A stretch of 64,000 nucleotides of DNA from contig VGIR01000001.1 in assembly GCA_016867815.1 (NCBI GenBank), positions 1-64,000 of the forward strand, read 5' to 3'. Positions 23,768 to 32,511 of the stretch are shown piece by piece (position 1 is the first letter of the stretch; every line of letters begins with the position of its first letter). The position numbers and the translations under genes are program-made. Source of the stretch: a candidate division WOR-3 bacterium. Lineage in GTDB: Bacteria; Hydrothermota; Tepidihabitantia; Tepidihabitantales; Tepidihabitantaceae. Below the pieces are notes generated by a model. It was not told where the DNA came from. It did no database searches and worked only from the letters and a program-made list of their open reading frames with translations.

Positions 23768-26539
23768 CTACTGCGACAACACCAGCTTCACGATTTGTGT
23801 ATAACTTGCGGTCTGCATTCGGCAGAAGTACGTCCCTGGCTTCACGGGCGATCCACGCTCATCGGTACCATTCCATCGGGCGTGGTGAAACCCTGCCCGC
23901 AGTTCAGACGCATTCAGAGTGCGGACGAGTGCTCCTGCCGCGTCGTACACCTGCAACAGGACGCGCGAGCTCCTCGGCAACGCAAATGGTACGTGGATTC
24001 GGCCCACAAAGGGATTGGGACGAGGGGAGCCAAGGGAGTACTCCCGAGGAATCACGGAGATTTCGTCGGGACTCTCGATTCCCGGCGCTGGTCTTACTAC
24101 CACCTGTCGCTGTGTGAAATCGTTGGAGGGATTGCTGTCTCCCGCCAGCATGGTGGAGCACCGGACAAGATGGGTGCCGACCTGGTTGGCAGTCCATTGT
24201 GCGAATTCGGCAGTATCGATGCTACCGATGGGCAGGATCATTACGGTTTCGCGGCTGAAGAAGGAGCCGACGGCAAAACGGATGCGGAAGCTGTCTCTGG
24301 CACCGCCGAAGTTCGTGATGACCGCGCGAGGCGCTATGACGGAGCCCGAGTCAACGGTGTCGGGCGGGGCGAGAATTGCCGAAGCGCCGACATCGTGACG
24401 CGGTCGGCGCACGACCAGCAGGGCGATAGCCGTGTCGTTGGCTGGGCCATCATCCAGTATGGCTGAGAATGCCTTCATGAGGTAGGTGTCTTGTGGAGCG
24501 GCCAACCAGGAAGCGAAAGACACATTTGTGCTCTCCTGCGGGCTCAGGGTGATGGTGTCCGCGTCCTCGTACACCTGCGCCACCTTCCCGGCAGTGAGCG
24601 ATCGCGCCCTCCTTCTAGTGTCCCCGCAGGCGGCCCGGGCTGCTGTCTCGATCCGGAACCAGACCGGGAACGTCTGCGTTGTGGTGCCAAGGTTCTTGAA
24701 ACGGGCTGTCGGCGTGACACTGGTTCCTGAATCGAGCGGCCCTACCGGCGCTACTATCTGCCTGCAGGCGACATCGATCGGAATCACCTGCACGGTGTCG
24801 GTGAAGAAGTCGTTGGACGGAACGGTGTCGCCCTCGACCTCTATGCTGCAGCGTACCTGCACGAGCCCGGTCGGGTGTGCGGCCCATGGTTTGAAGGAAA
24901 CGACCGCCGACTGCCCCGGAGCCGGGCCGTCGAAGACCTGGATTGTATCGCCGTAGGGCAGGCCGATGTACATAAACGCGTTGACCGGAGGAATGACATC
25001 ACCGTTGTTCTTGATGCGGGCGCGCGGAATCACTGTGTCGTAGTGATCAAAGGAGCCCTGCGGAGCGACGATTGCGTTCACTTCCATTTCCGGACGGCCG
25101 TAGCGGAGCCGGGCGGTGTAGATGCTGGTCCACCCGCCAGTGTGCGAGACCTCGCCCGATACAAAGACATGGTCGGTGTCGGAAGCGCAGATGGTCGTTC
25201 CGAAGTCGATCATCTGGTCGTTGCCATCGAAGCGATAGGTCCAGAGTGTATCTTTGCTGGCAGCGTTGGTCGCGGTGTAGCCGAGAACGATGATGTCGTT
25301 GCCACTTCGGCCAGCGACATAGACACGTCCCTTGCGGTAGAATACCGAGTACCCCCGGTCGTCGGCAGTGGAGCCGAACGTGGCGCCGGCCGTGCCCCAG
25401 CGCGACGTCAGAGTGCTGTTGAACTTCATGGTCGACACCTGTTCATTCAGGGGATACGGATACGCCAGGGTACCGGTTACGTAGACGTTCTGTGTGGACG
25501 AGTCGTCGAGCGTGACTGAGAAAGCATAGTCGTCGCCGTGCTCCGATGCAACGTTGAGGCTGCGATAGTTTAGTCGGCTGCCGGATGGGCTGTAGCGGAC
25601 AACGGCATAGTTGTAACCCTGAGAGGTTGAGCCATTGTCTTGGTAGTCGAAACCAACAGCGTAGATGTCACCGTTCTTTGCCACCTTGACGTCGAAAGCG
25701 ACGTCATCGTCGCCGTTGTCCATTGTTGTCGTCGGGTTGTGGTAGACGGCGGCCCACGACCGAACTCCCGAGGGAGTGAACCTCATGGTCCACCACTCCA
25801 GCATCCAGTCAAAATCCGATCCGTGGCCGGTGGTCACGATGCCGCTGTCCGGGCACGCGGCCAACGAAACAGCCGCATTGTCATAGAGGCTGTAGTCGTC
25901 GAAGTAGTCGGGGTGGAGGTCCTTTCCCCGGTTCCTCCGGGCGAACGCCGTTGTGTCGAGGACATAGGTTCGCGTCCAGAGCGTATCGCCGCTGGATGGG
26001 TTGATGCGAGCCACCATGTATCCGGTCAGGAATCCGTACCCGGAGTCGGAACCGCAGATGTAGACATCACCCGACTTGCCGATGGCAATGTCGAAGGCTT
26101 CGTCATCGCCACCGAGCCCCGAGTATCTGTGCCAGAGCTCCACGCCGTTCGAGTCATACTTGGCCCAGGCGGCGTCGTCGTGGCCAGTGTTGTTCGCCCT
26201 GCCCGCGATGTAGATGTTGCCGGCCGAGTCGACGGCAACGGCCTGCGCAATGTCCCCGGAACTGGTGCCGGTGCCGCTGAAACCGCTCACCCAGGCACGG
26301 GTTCCATCCGGCCGGTACTTCATCACCACCAAATCAAGCCCGTTGGGATTGCCGGCCAGCTCGCCGGCTCCGACGACAAGAAGGTTGCCGGTCAGGGTGT
26401 CAAGGTAGCTGTCTGTCGCTTCGTTGAACTGGCTCTGACTGGGGCCGACATAGTGCTTGATCCAGGCCGGGTTGACGCCTCCGGCAGCAGCAACCGCCGC
26501 GAGTAGCGATAGGACCGCGAATAACCTGCAAGTGCGCAT
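23768..26539 (-). CDS. large secreted beta-propeller protein with CARDB-like domains and T9SS C-terminal domain
   Basis: An exported cargo protein of 923 residues. The start is ATG 26539, four bases after AGGAGG; the TTG at 26542 is too close to that site. A signal peptide (LFAVLSLLAAVAAAG) leads into a propeller with SBBP-like repeats (VAVDSAGNIYIAGRA, IGKSGDVYICGSD, VKVAKNGDIYAVGFD). Three Ig-like CARDB-type repeats follow from about 500 (IVAPQGSFDHYDTVIPRARI, IVAPVGPLDSGTSVTPTARF, ILAPPDTVDSGSVIAPRAVI). The C-terminal 90 residues form a FlgD-like T9SS type A module with SPRPNPF, LQVYDAAGALVRTL and KPGTYFCRM, ending VKLVLSQ. It is likely anchored or released at the cell surface. The ligand is unknown. 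Confidence 0.88.
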   Translation of the reverse strand: MRTCRLFAVLSLLAAVAAAGGVNPAWIKHYVGPSQSQFNEATDSYLDTLTGNLLVVGAGELAGNPNGLDLVVMKYRPDGTRAWVSGFSGTGTSSGDIAQAVAVDSAGNIYIAGRANNTGHDDAAWAKYDSNGVELWHRYSGLGGDDEAFDIAIGKSGDVYICGSDSGYGFLTGYMVARINPSSGDTLWTRTYVLDTTAFARRNRGKDLHPDYFDDYSLYDNAAVSLAACPDSGIVTTGHGSDFDWMLEWWTMRFTPSGVRSWAAVYHNPTTTMDNGDDDVAFDVKVAKNGDIYAVGFDYQDNGSTSQGYNYAVVRYSPSGSRLNYRSLNVASEHGDDYAFSVTLDDSSTQNVYVTGTLAYPYPLNEQVSTMKFNSTLTSRWGTAGATFGSTADDRGYSVFYRKGRVYVAGRSGNDIIVLGYTATNAASKDTLWTYRFDGNDQMIDFGTTICASDTDHVFVSGEVSHTGGWTSIYTARLRYGRPEMEVNAIVAPQGSFDHYDTVIPRARIKNNGDVIPPVNAFMYIGLPYGDTIQVFDGPAPGQSAVVSFKPWAAHPTGLVQVRCSIEVEGDTVPSNDFFTDTVQVIPIDVACRQIVAPVGPLDSGTSVTPTARFKNLGTTTQTFPVWFRIETAARAACGDTRRRARSLTAGKVAQVYEDADTITLSPQESTNVSFASWLAAPQDTYLMKAFSAILDDGPANDTAIALLVVRRPRHDVGASAILAPPDTVDSGSVIAPRAVITNFGGARDSFRIRFAVGSFFSRETVMILPIGSIDTAEFAQWTANQVGTHLVRCSTMLAGDSNPSNDFTQRQVVVRPAPGIESPDEISVIPREYSLGSPRPNPFVGRIHVPFALPRSSRVLLQVYDAAGALVRTLNASELRAGFHHARWNGTDERGSPVKPGTYFCRMQTASYTQIVKLVLSQ

Positions 26540-26666
26540 CAAGCCTCCTACTAGCCGGTAAGGTTCACGCCGGAGTCAAGCTCCCTTGGGTGTTGTTGTG
26601 CGGCACCTTGGGGCCTGTGCGACCCGGGCACAATAGACCACAGGGTCGCGGATTCCGGCCTGAGAA

Positions 26667-26695
26667 ACAATACCAGTCGGGCGCGGTAGAGTCAA
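26667..26695 (-). promoter_or_regulatory. promoter of the large propeller protein
   Basis: On the minus strand TTGACT (26695-26690), a 17-bp spacer and TATTGT (26672-26667). The leader is about 120 bases and ends in AGGAGG. Confidence 0.5.
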
Positions 26696-26740
26696 GGAAG
26701 CGGAGCAGAGAGCGCGTTCTGATGCTCGGTTGGCGATTGT

Positions 26741-26768
26741 TTGACAGGGATGGAGTGAAGGCTATCCT
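26741..26768 (+). promoter_or_regulatory. promoter of the GNAT gene (leaderless)
   Basis: TTGACA (26741-26746), a 16-bp spacer, TATCCT (26763-26768), then five bases to ATG 26774. The TTG at 26768 overlaps the -10 box and is not used. Confidence 0.7.
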
Positions 26769-26773
26769 TGGCA

Positions 26774-27721
26774 ATGGAGATCAGGTCTATCCGGCCCGAG
26801 GAGCTCGAGGCATGCTGTGCCTTTGGCGGTACCGGCTGGCTGGCCAACGTGGTCGGGAGAATCTGGGAAGAGGGGACGAGTTCGCCCGAGCTTTCCTTCG
26901 TCGCCGAAGACGGCGGCAGGCCGGTGGGCAGGGTCTTCTTTCACCGCCGTTCGTCACCCACCGAGATGGCCATGTTCGGAACGCACATCGGCTCGTCAGT
27001 CGATTTCTTTGCGACCGGTACTTTTCTGTTGAACGGGGCGCTGGCCAGGTTGAGTGAGAGGGGAGTAGCCGGGGTCGAGTACGCCATCCATGATGTCTAC
27101 GACCCTGACCCGACACTGTACAAGGCGCTCGTTGAGGCGGTCGGGTTCAGACAGCGCCAGGAGAAGAAGCGCTATGTCTGGCAGAACACCGGCTCCGCAC
27201 TCCGGGTTCGGCTCAGGCTTGAGTTCAGGCCCATGTCCGACGAAGGCGAGGACGCATTCGCCGCCGCAGTCGGACGGGTTACTGTAGGCACGCTTGATCG
27301 TCAGGATAGAGTCCGCATCAGGAAACACGGCGCGGCGGAGACGGCCCGCTGGTACATGCGGATTCTAAGGGAAGGGGAGTTCAAACCGTCCGAGTGGCTG
27401 CTCGGCTATCTTGCCGACGGAAGACTCTGCGGGTTGGTGGTACCGAAGCGGATGGACAAAAGGGAAGGAACGATTGAATACATCGGCGTGGTTCCGGAAC
27501 TGCGTGGTCACGGGTACGGATTTGATCTGCTCGTGAAGGGGACGGCAATGCTCCAGCAGAACGGATTCGGCACAGTCGTGGCCGAGACAGATTCGGAGAA
27601 CCTGCCATTCTGCGCGGAGCTCGAACGGGCCACGTACGTGCATCGCGGCACGCTGCGTAGTTTCCGTTGTGACCTCGGGCGCGGGGCGGGCGGCTGTTCG
27701 CCAACACCGGGAGAGGCATGA
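26774..27721 (+). CDS. GNAT-family N-acetyltransferase
   Basis: A cytoplasmic protein of 315 residues with two GNAT-like halves. The C-terminal half (about 175-300) has the clear acetyl-CoA site IEYIGVVPELRGHGYGFDLLVKG. The N-terminal half (MEIRSIRPEELEACCAFGG) looks like a degenerate GNAT unit. The acceptor substrate is unknown. The start is ATG 26774, set by a promoter whose -10 box ends five bases upstream, with no ribosome site. The GWxTD operon begins 135 bases downstream with its own promoter. Confidence 0.82.
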   Translation: MEIRSIRPEELEACCAFGGTGWLANVVGRIWEEGTSSPELSFVAEDGGRPVGRVFFHRRSSPTEMAMFGTHIGSSVDFFATGTFLLNGALARLSERGVAGVEYAIHDVYDPDPTLYKALVEAVGFRQRQEKKRYVWQNTGSALRVRLRLEFRPMSDEGEDAFAAAVGRVTVGTLDRQDRVRIRKHGAAETARWYMRILREGEFKPSEWLLGYLADGRLCGLVVPKRMDKREGTIEYIGVVPELRGHGYGFDLLVKGTAMLQQNGFGTVVAETDSENLPFCAELERATYVHRGTLRSFRCDLGRGAGGCSPTPGEA

Positions 27722-27820
27722 CCGAGCATCGGTGACCGGTTCTTGACTGGTAACTGGAGGCTGGGAGACGATTGGCAGCGGGGTTCGCGACCGGCTGCTC
27801 TCGTTCGGCGGGTTGGCAGC

Positions 27821-27848
27821 TTGACTTCCAGAGGCTGGTGCATACACT
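27821..27848 (+). promoter_or_regulatory. promoter of the GWxTD-ricT-thiC operon (leaderless)
   Basis: TTGACT (27821-27826), a 16-bp spacer, TACACT (27843-27848), then eight bases to ATG 27857. This fixes the start; the frame open upstream to 27743 is not used. Confidence 0.68.
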
Positions 27849-27856
27849 TTACGCCC

Positions 27857-29059
27857 ATGTGGTTTGTGCCGTTTCTGCTCCTGTCCGCGCTTTCGCTGCA
27901 AGGGGACCTCAAGTTGACATTGGAGCAGTACTCCTACCCGGTCGATGATTCTGCTACGATGCTTGAGATATCTTACGAGATACCCAATACTTCCCTCGCA
28001 TTCCTGCGGGAGGGCAGCGACTTTGCCGCCCGCTACCAGATTGGCGTTCAAGCGTCCGACAAGCGAAGAGATGTGGTGGCCGGAGACCTCTGGCAAGGAG
28101 TGGTGCGGACGCAGGGCTACGGCCCGACCGTGGCTCGTGATTCGGTCGAGGCCGGGACGGTGAGGTTGGTCGTGCCCAGCAGGGCACTTGACGTGCGGGT
28201 CGAAGTCAACGATCTCGGAAGCGAACGGTCGGCGCTGGCCAGGTTTGGGATTGAGCGGTCTAGCGGCGGTATCACCGCAAGGCTCTACCGCTCGGGCAAG
28301 CCGGTCGCGGTGCGCAAGTACCAGATCGGTGACACGCTGGTGGCGGTGGCCGAAGCGACCAGTCACCAGGATCGGATGGACAGCTGCAGGTTTGTGCTGA
28401 AGCGCGACCGGCACGTTGTGACCGGCGCGACTGTCCAAACGACTATGAAGGAAGTTCCGGCCGCGAGTGGAAGCAGCGAAGAGGTTCGACTCGCGAGGCC
28501 GGAGGCGCGGTTCGAGTACATAGTCGGGGATTCGGCTGGCATGGCGCGCCTGGGAGGCGGCAGTTACGTGCTGGAGGTCACTGGATTCGGCGCGGCGCGG
28601 GAACTGCACGCGACGGTGGGATTTCGAATCGAGGTTCCGTTCTTTCTGGATGATTCCGCGTACCTGCAGCGGGTAGAGCAGCTGGTGTACGTGGCAGGAA
28701 GCGAGGACCTGAGACGCCTCCGCCTGGTGTCGCGCAGCGAGCGGCAGCGGGAGTGGAGCGATTTCTGGAAGCAGAAGGCACAGTCTCCGATCAAAGGGCG
28801 TTACGTGACCGAGGCTGAGTATTTCGAGCGGATAGAGTATGCGCAGCAGCAGTTCGGGCACGGAGACCGGGGGTACTCCAGCGACCGTGGTCACGTCTAC
28901 GTGATCTACGGATCGCCCGACCAGGTCGAGTCGCGGCCATTCGACATCGATTCGCCGGCTGTCGAGATCTGGTACTACTACCAGACCAATAAAGAGTTCT
29001 ACTTCATAGACAAGTTCGGAGCAGGGCAGTACGTCCTGCGGAACCGCGAGGAACTTTGA
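27857..29059 (+). CDS. GWxTD domain-containing exported protein
   Basis: A protein of 400 residues. A short signal peptide (WFVPFLLLSALSLQG) is followed by beta-rich sequence. The C-terminal 130 residues match the GWxTD domain: EWSDFWKQK, EYFERIEYAQQQFG, SDRGHVYVIYGSPDQVE, VEIWYYYQTNKEFYFIDKFGAG. This domain is found in FCB-group bacteria and Acidobacteria; its biochemical role is not established. The named motif itself is degenerate here. A second GWxTD protein follows 40 bases downstream, so the two probably work together. Confidence 0.85.
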   Translation: MWFVPFLLLSALSLQGDLKLTLEQYSYPVDDSATMLEISYEIPNTSLAFLREGSDFAARYQIGVQASDKRRDVVAGDLWQGVVRTQGYGPTVARDSVEAGTVRLVVPSRALDVRVEVNDLGSERSALARFGIERSSGGITARLYRSGKPVAVRKYQIGDTLVAVAEATSHQDRMDSCRFVLKRDRHVVTGATVQTTMKEVPAASGSSEEVRLARPEARFEYIVGDSAGMARLGGGSYVLEVTGFGAARELHATVGFRIEVPFFLDDSAYLQRVEQLVYVAGSEDLRRLRLVSRSERQREWSDFWKQKAQSPIKGRYVTEAEYFERIEYAQQQFGHGDRGYSSDRGHVYVIYGSPDQVESRPFDIDSPAVEIWYYYQTNKEFYFIDKFGAGQYVLRNREEL

Positions 29060-29099
29060 CAATCGCCTGCAGCGAACAGCTTCCAGAGAGGCTACGGCG

Positions 29100-30389
29100 A
29101 TGAGCACGAGCCTCATTCTTTGTCTGGCTTTCACCGGGGCGCTCGATTTCAGCGTCGACTGGTCGGCATTCAGGGAGAGGGTGGATTCCAGTCGGGTTGA
29201 GTTCTTCTACGCGATACCCTACGACCAGTTGCTGTATACCCAGACTGCTGACAGCGGACTGGTGGCCGAGTTCAGTGTGCGGCTTGAATTCGCGGGTCTG
29301 GACAACAGCTTCCGCCAGGAGGGCACGGTTCTGAAGCGGGCTCGCATCCGGAGTTTCCAGGAGGCGTTTGCGGCGCAGCGCAACTTCGTCGATGGTTTCA
29401 GCGTAACCGCGCCCCCGGGTAGGTACCGGTTCACGGTAGCAGTTGCCGAAACGAGTTCGTCCGGTCAGACCGATGGCATCCGTGAGGATACCATCCTGCT
29501 GGAGGGATTCAGCGGCGGTCTCGCCCTGGGTTCGCTGCAGGTCGGCTCTACCGCTCTGACCGACACCGCCACGGGCGCGGTCTCGGTCATACCCAATCCC
29601 ACGCGCAGGTTTTCGGACAAGGGGCTCGAGGCGCTGTACGTCTACTACGAAGGCTATGACCTGAGTCCCGAGAGCGCAACCTATCGAGTCAGGGCGGCAA
29701 TCTTTCGCAGCCGGGAGGGCAAAGAGGACACGTTGGTCGAGACCCCGCTCTTGTCAAAGCCGAAGCAGGGAACGGCTGTAGCATATGCGCTGGGGGTGAG
29801 CGTGGCGGGCGTAGACCCCGGAGCCTACACTCTTGGTCTTGAGTTGACTGATGTCGCTACCCGGCGTTCCGTGACCGCCAGCCGGGAGTTTGTCATCGGC
29901 TCGTTGGCGCCGGAGACAGGTGTGTCCGGGCCAGGCCTCGACAGCCTGGGTCCGTACGAACGCAAGTACTACGACCAGATCCAGTACCTGGCGACTCCAA
30001 AACAGGTAGCATACTACAAGGCGTTGTCGGATACGGGCAAGATGTCATACCTGGCGAAGTTCTGGGGCGTTCGAAACCTGAAGGAGTTCAGTCGGCGGAT
30101 GGAGACGGCTGCGGGCAGATTCCAGCAGCCCAAGGTCGCCGGCTACAATACCGACCGCGGCCGGGTCTACGTCAAGTATGGAGAGCCGGATGCGGTCGAG
30201 CAGAAGGTGGTTGAGGCCGAGACGCGACCCCGCGAGTACTGGCACTACTACAACACAGGCAGTGTTTTCGTCTTCATTGACATCCGGGGTGATGCCAACT
30301 ATCGGCTGGCCTGGACCAATGCCAAAGACGAACCGAAGACCGGTTTGGAGTCCTACCTGACTCCGGAAGAACAGAGCCAGTTCAAGTAG
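29100..30389 (+). CDS. second GWxTD domain-containing protein
   Basis: A protein of 429 residues, related to the preceding one. The N-terminus (MSTSLILCLAFTGALDF) looks like a signal peptide. The beta-rich middle leads to a GWxTD region from about 310: YLAKFWGVRN, EFSRRMETAAGRF, TDRGRVYVKYGEPDAVE, REYWHYYNTGSVFVFIDIRGD. A GAGAGG site lies upstream of the ATG. The pair differs most at the N-terminal half. ricT follows eight bases after the stop, so an envelope pair and a cytoplasmic regulator share one transcript. Confidence 0.85.
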   Translation: MSTSLILCLAFTGALDFSVDWSAFRERVDSSRVEFFYAIPYDQLLYTQTADSGLVAEFSVRLEFAGLDNSFRQEGTVLKRARIRSFQEAFAAQRNFVDGFSVTAPPGRYRFTVAVAETSSSGQTDGIREDTILLEGFSGGLALGSLQVGSTALTDTATGAVSVIPNPTRRFSDKGLEALYVYYEGYDLSPESATYRVRAAIFRSREGKEDTLVETPLLSKPKQGTAVAYALGVSVAGVDPGAYTLGLELTDVATRRSVTASREFVIGSLAPETGVSGPGLDSLGPYERKYYDQIQYLATPKQVAYYKALSDTGKMSYLAKFWGVRNLKEFSRRMETAAGRFQQPKVAGYNTDRGRVYVKYGEPDAVEQKVVEAETRPREYWHYYNTGSVFVFIDIRGDANYRLAWTNAKDEPKTGLESYLTPEEQSQFK

Positions 30390-30397
30390 TCTCAGAT

Positions 30398-31195
30398 ATG
30401 GCAGTGGTGCTGGTCGAGACACATCCATTCAGGTCCGAACTGTGCGACATACCGGACGGAGTCGCGGTCAGACCGGGCGACGCTGTCGTGGTGCAGGACG
30501 AGGATGGTGAGGACGTCGGCCGGATTGTCTCGTACGAGGATTCGGATGAGAGTCGGAGCGTGGTGCTGCGGGCCGCCACCGATGATGACCTCCGGCGCCG
30601 TCGGGAACTCGACGCCGAAACCGGCAAGGCCCTGGCCGTCTTCTGCCGGCTCAAGCATGAGTACGGGCTCGGCATGCGCGTGGTGGGAGCCCACTGGCGC
30701 CTTGACCGGAAGAAGATATGCTTCTTCTTTGCCTCCGAGGAACGCTTCGACTTCCGGGCGCTGCACAAGGCAGTATCCACCGCGTTGGACACGCGCGTCT
30801 CCATCAAGCAGATAGGGGTGCGAGACCACGCCCGTCTTCTGGGCGGGCTCGGACCTTGCGGCCGGGACCTCTGTTGCCGCAGTTTCGTGCGTGAGCTGAA
30901 GCCGATCGCACTGCGTATGGCGAGGCAACAGAACCTGTTTGTGGAACCGGCAAAGATCTCGGGTGTGTGCGGCAAGCTCCTGTGCTGCCTGGCGTTTGAG
31001 GACCAGAGCTACCAGCAGTGGTTGAAGGAAATGCCGTCGAACGGGATCACTGTCAAGACCGAACACGGTCCGGCCGTGGTAACAAGTCATGACGCAATCA
31101 AGCGCCGCGTCACCGTGCGCTATGAGGATGGCACCGAGCAATCGGTCGCGCTTGAGGAGTTGGTGCCGGGGCGAGAGGCGGGGCATTCAAGATGA
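30398..31195 (+). CDS. ricT: PSP1 C-terminal domain protein, RicT/YaaT family
   Basis: A cytoplasmic protein of 265 residues. The two diagnostic cysteine clusters are present: LGPCGRDLCCRSF (about 150-163) and SGVCGKLLCCLAFE (about 188-201). In Bacillus, RicT (YaaT) forms a complex with RicA and RicF that carries 4Fe-4S clusters and affects RNase Y-dependent mRNA processing. The role outside Firmicutes is not settled. The stop overlaps the thiC ATG by four bases (ATGA). Confidence 0.87.
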   Translation: MAVVLVETHPFRSELCDIPDGVAVRPGDAVVVQDEDGEDVGRIVSYEDSDESRSVVLRAATDDDLRRRRELDAETGKALAVFCRLKHEYGLGMRVVGAHWRLDRKKICFFFASEERFDFRALHKAVSTALDTRVSIKQIGVRDHARLLGGLGPCGRDLCCRSFVRELKPIALRMARQQNLFVEPAKISGVCGKLLCCLAFEDQSYQQWLKEMPSNGITVKTEHGPAVVTSHDAIKRRVTVRYEDGTEQSVALEELVPGREAGHSR

Positions 31196-32493
31196 AGCAA
31201 GCAAGCCAGAGGCCGGCCTGGCTCACCAAGGTCGCGGCGCAGGAGCAGGTCAGCCCCGAGCTGATTGCGAAGCACTGCGCCGAGGGCAAGGTGACGATCC
31301 TCCGTTCCAGGCACCGGCGTATCGCACCGCTGGCAGTCGGCAAGGGCATGACCGTGAAAGTCAATGCCAACATCGGTACTTCACCAGACGCCAGCGACCT
31401 GAAGAATGAGCTGGCTAAACTGGGCGCGGCAGTCGCAGCCGGTGCGGACACCGTCATGGACCTGTCGGTAGGCGGAGATGTCGATGAGGTGCGCGCGGCC
31501 GTAGTTGCCGAGTCGCCGATTCCAGTCGGAACCGTGCCCGTGTACCAGACGGCGCTTGATGCCCGTCGTCGGGGCAAGTCTTTTGTCGACGCCAGCGCCC
31601 GGGAGATGCTCGCCGGGGTGGAAAAACACCTGCGCGACGGAGTCGATTTCGTCACGGTCCATTGCGGCATTACCCGGCAGAACGTGGAAATCCTAACCAA
31701 GGCCCGCCGGGTATGCGGAGTCGTCAGCCGCGGCGGATCGATGACCATCGAGTGGATGCGGCGTAACCGCAAAGAGAACCCCCTCTACGAGTACTACGAC
31801 GAGCTGCTCGCGATGGCTCGCGACCACGGTGCCGCGCTCTCTATCGGGGACGGGCTGCGTCCGGGAGCCCTGGCGGACGCAACCGATACCGCACAGGTAG
31901 CGGAGCTTCTGACAATCGGCGAACTCGTTGCGCGGGCCCGGGCCGCCGGTGTGCAGGCGATGGTCGAGGGGCCGGGACACGTCCCGTTGGACCAGATCGA
32001 GGCCAACGTCAAGCTGGAGAAGGCCGTCTGTGACGGGGCGCCTTTCTACCTTCTCGGTCCTCTGGTGACCGACGTCGGGTGCGGTTACGACCACATCACG
32101 GGCGCAATCGGCGGCGCCCTGGCAGCCTGGCACGGGGCGGACTTCCTCTGCTACGTGACGCCCTCTGAGCATCTCGGACTGCCGACCATCGAAGACGTGC
32201 GGCAGGGAGTTGTTGCTTCGAGGATTGCCGCCCATGCCGCGGATGTGGCACGCCATCATCCGGGCGCGGTCCTTTGGGACCTGAAGGTGTCCAAAGCCCG
32301 GGCCGCGTTGGACTGGAAGGGAATGATCGCCGGCTGCGTTGACCCGCAGCGCGCCCAGGCTGTGTTTTCGGCCGCCCGCTCACATACCGAGGGCGCCTGT
32401 ACGATGTGCGGGGAGTTCTGTGCGATCCGTCGCATGGCGCCGCCCGGCACGAGTCCGAAGCGGGCCCGACGCAGGGGTAGAACACGAAGATGA
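31192..32493 (+). CDS. thiC: phosphomethylpyrimidine synthase ThiC
   Basis: A radical SAM enzyme of 433 residues that converts aminoimidazole ribotide to HMP-P, the pyrimidine part of thiamine. Conserved blocks include VNANIGTSPD, DLSVGGD, HCGITRQNVE, SIGDGLRPG, EGPGHVPLDQIE and YDHITGAIGG. The C-terminal cluster motif is CTMCGEFC (CxxCxxxxC). It is of the shorter type without the long N-terminal domain of enterobacterial ThiC. I see no TPP riboswitch, which fits its position inside an operon. A basic tail (SPKRARRRGRTRR) follows the cluster motif. No other thiamine gene is in the window. Confidence 0.95.
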   Translation: MKQASQRPAWLTKVAAQEQVSPELIAKHCAEGKVTILRSRHRRIAPLAVGKGMTVKVNANIGTSPDASDLKNELAKLGAAVAAGADTVMDLSVGGDVDEVRAAVVAESPIPVGTVPVYQTALDARRRGKSFVDASAREMLAGVEKHLRDGVDFVTVHCGITRQNVEILTKARRVCGVVSRGGSMTIEWMRRNRKENPLYEYYDELLAMARDHGAALSIGDGLRPGALADATDTAQVAELLTIGELVARARAAGVQAMVEGPGHVPLDQIEANVKLEKAVCDGAPFYLLGPLVTDVGCGYDHITGAIGGALAAWHGADFLCYVTPSEHLGLPTIEDVRQGVVASRIAAHAADVARHHPGAVLWDLKVSKARAALDWKGMIAGCVDPQRAQAVFSAARSHTEGACTMCGEFCAIRRMAPPGTSPKRARRRGRTRR

Positions 32494-32511
32494 ACATAGG
32501 AGGTTCGAGTC

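Noticed and set aside
27365-29134. 589-residue minus-strand open frame
   Set aside because: It is a shadow of the GNAT and first GWxTD genes, which have a promoter, starts and clear domains.
31100-31192. TPP riboswitch before thiC
   Set aside because: thiC overlaps the ricT stop codon, and I see no THI-box sequence.
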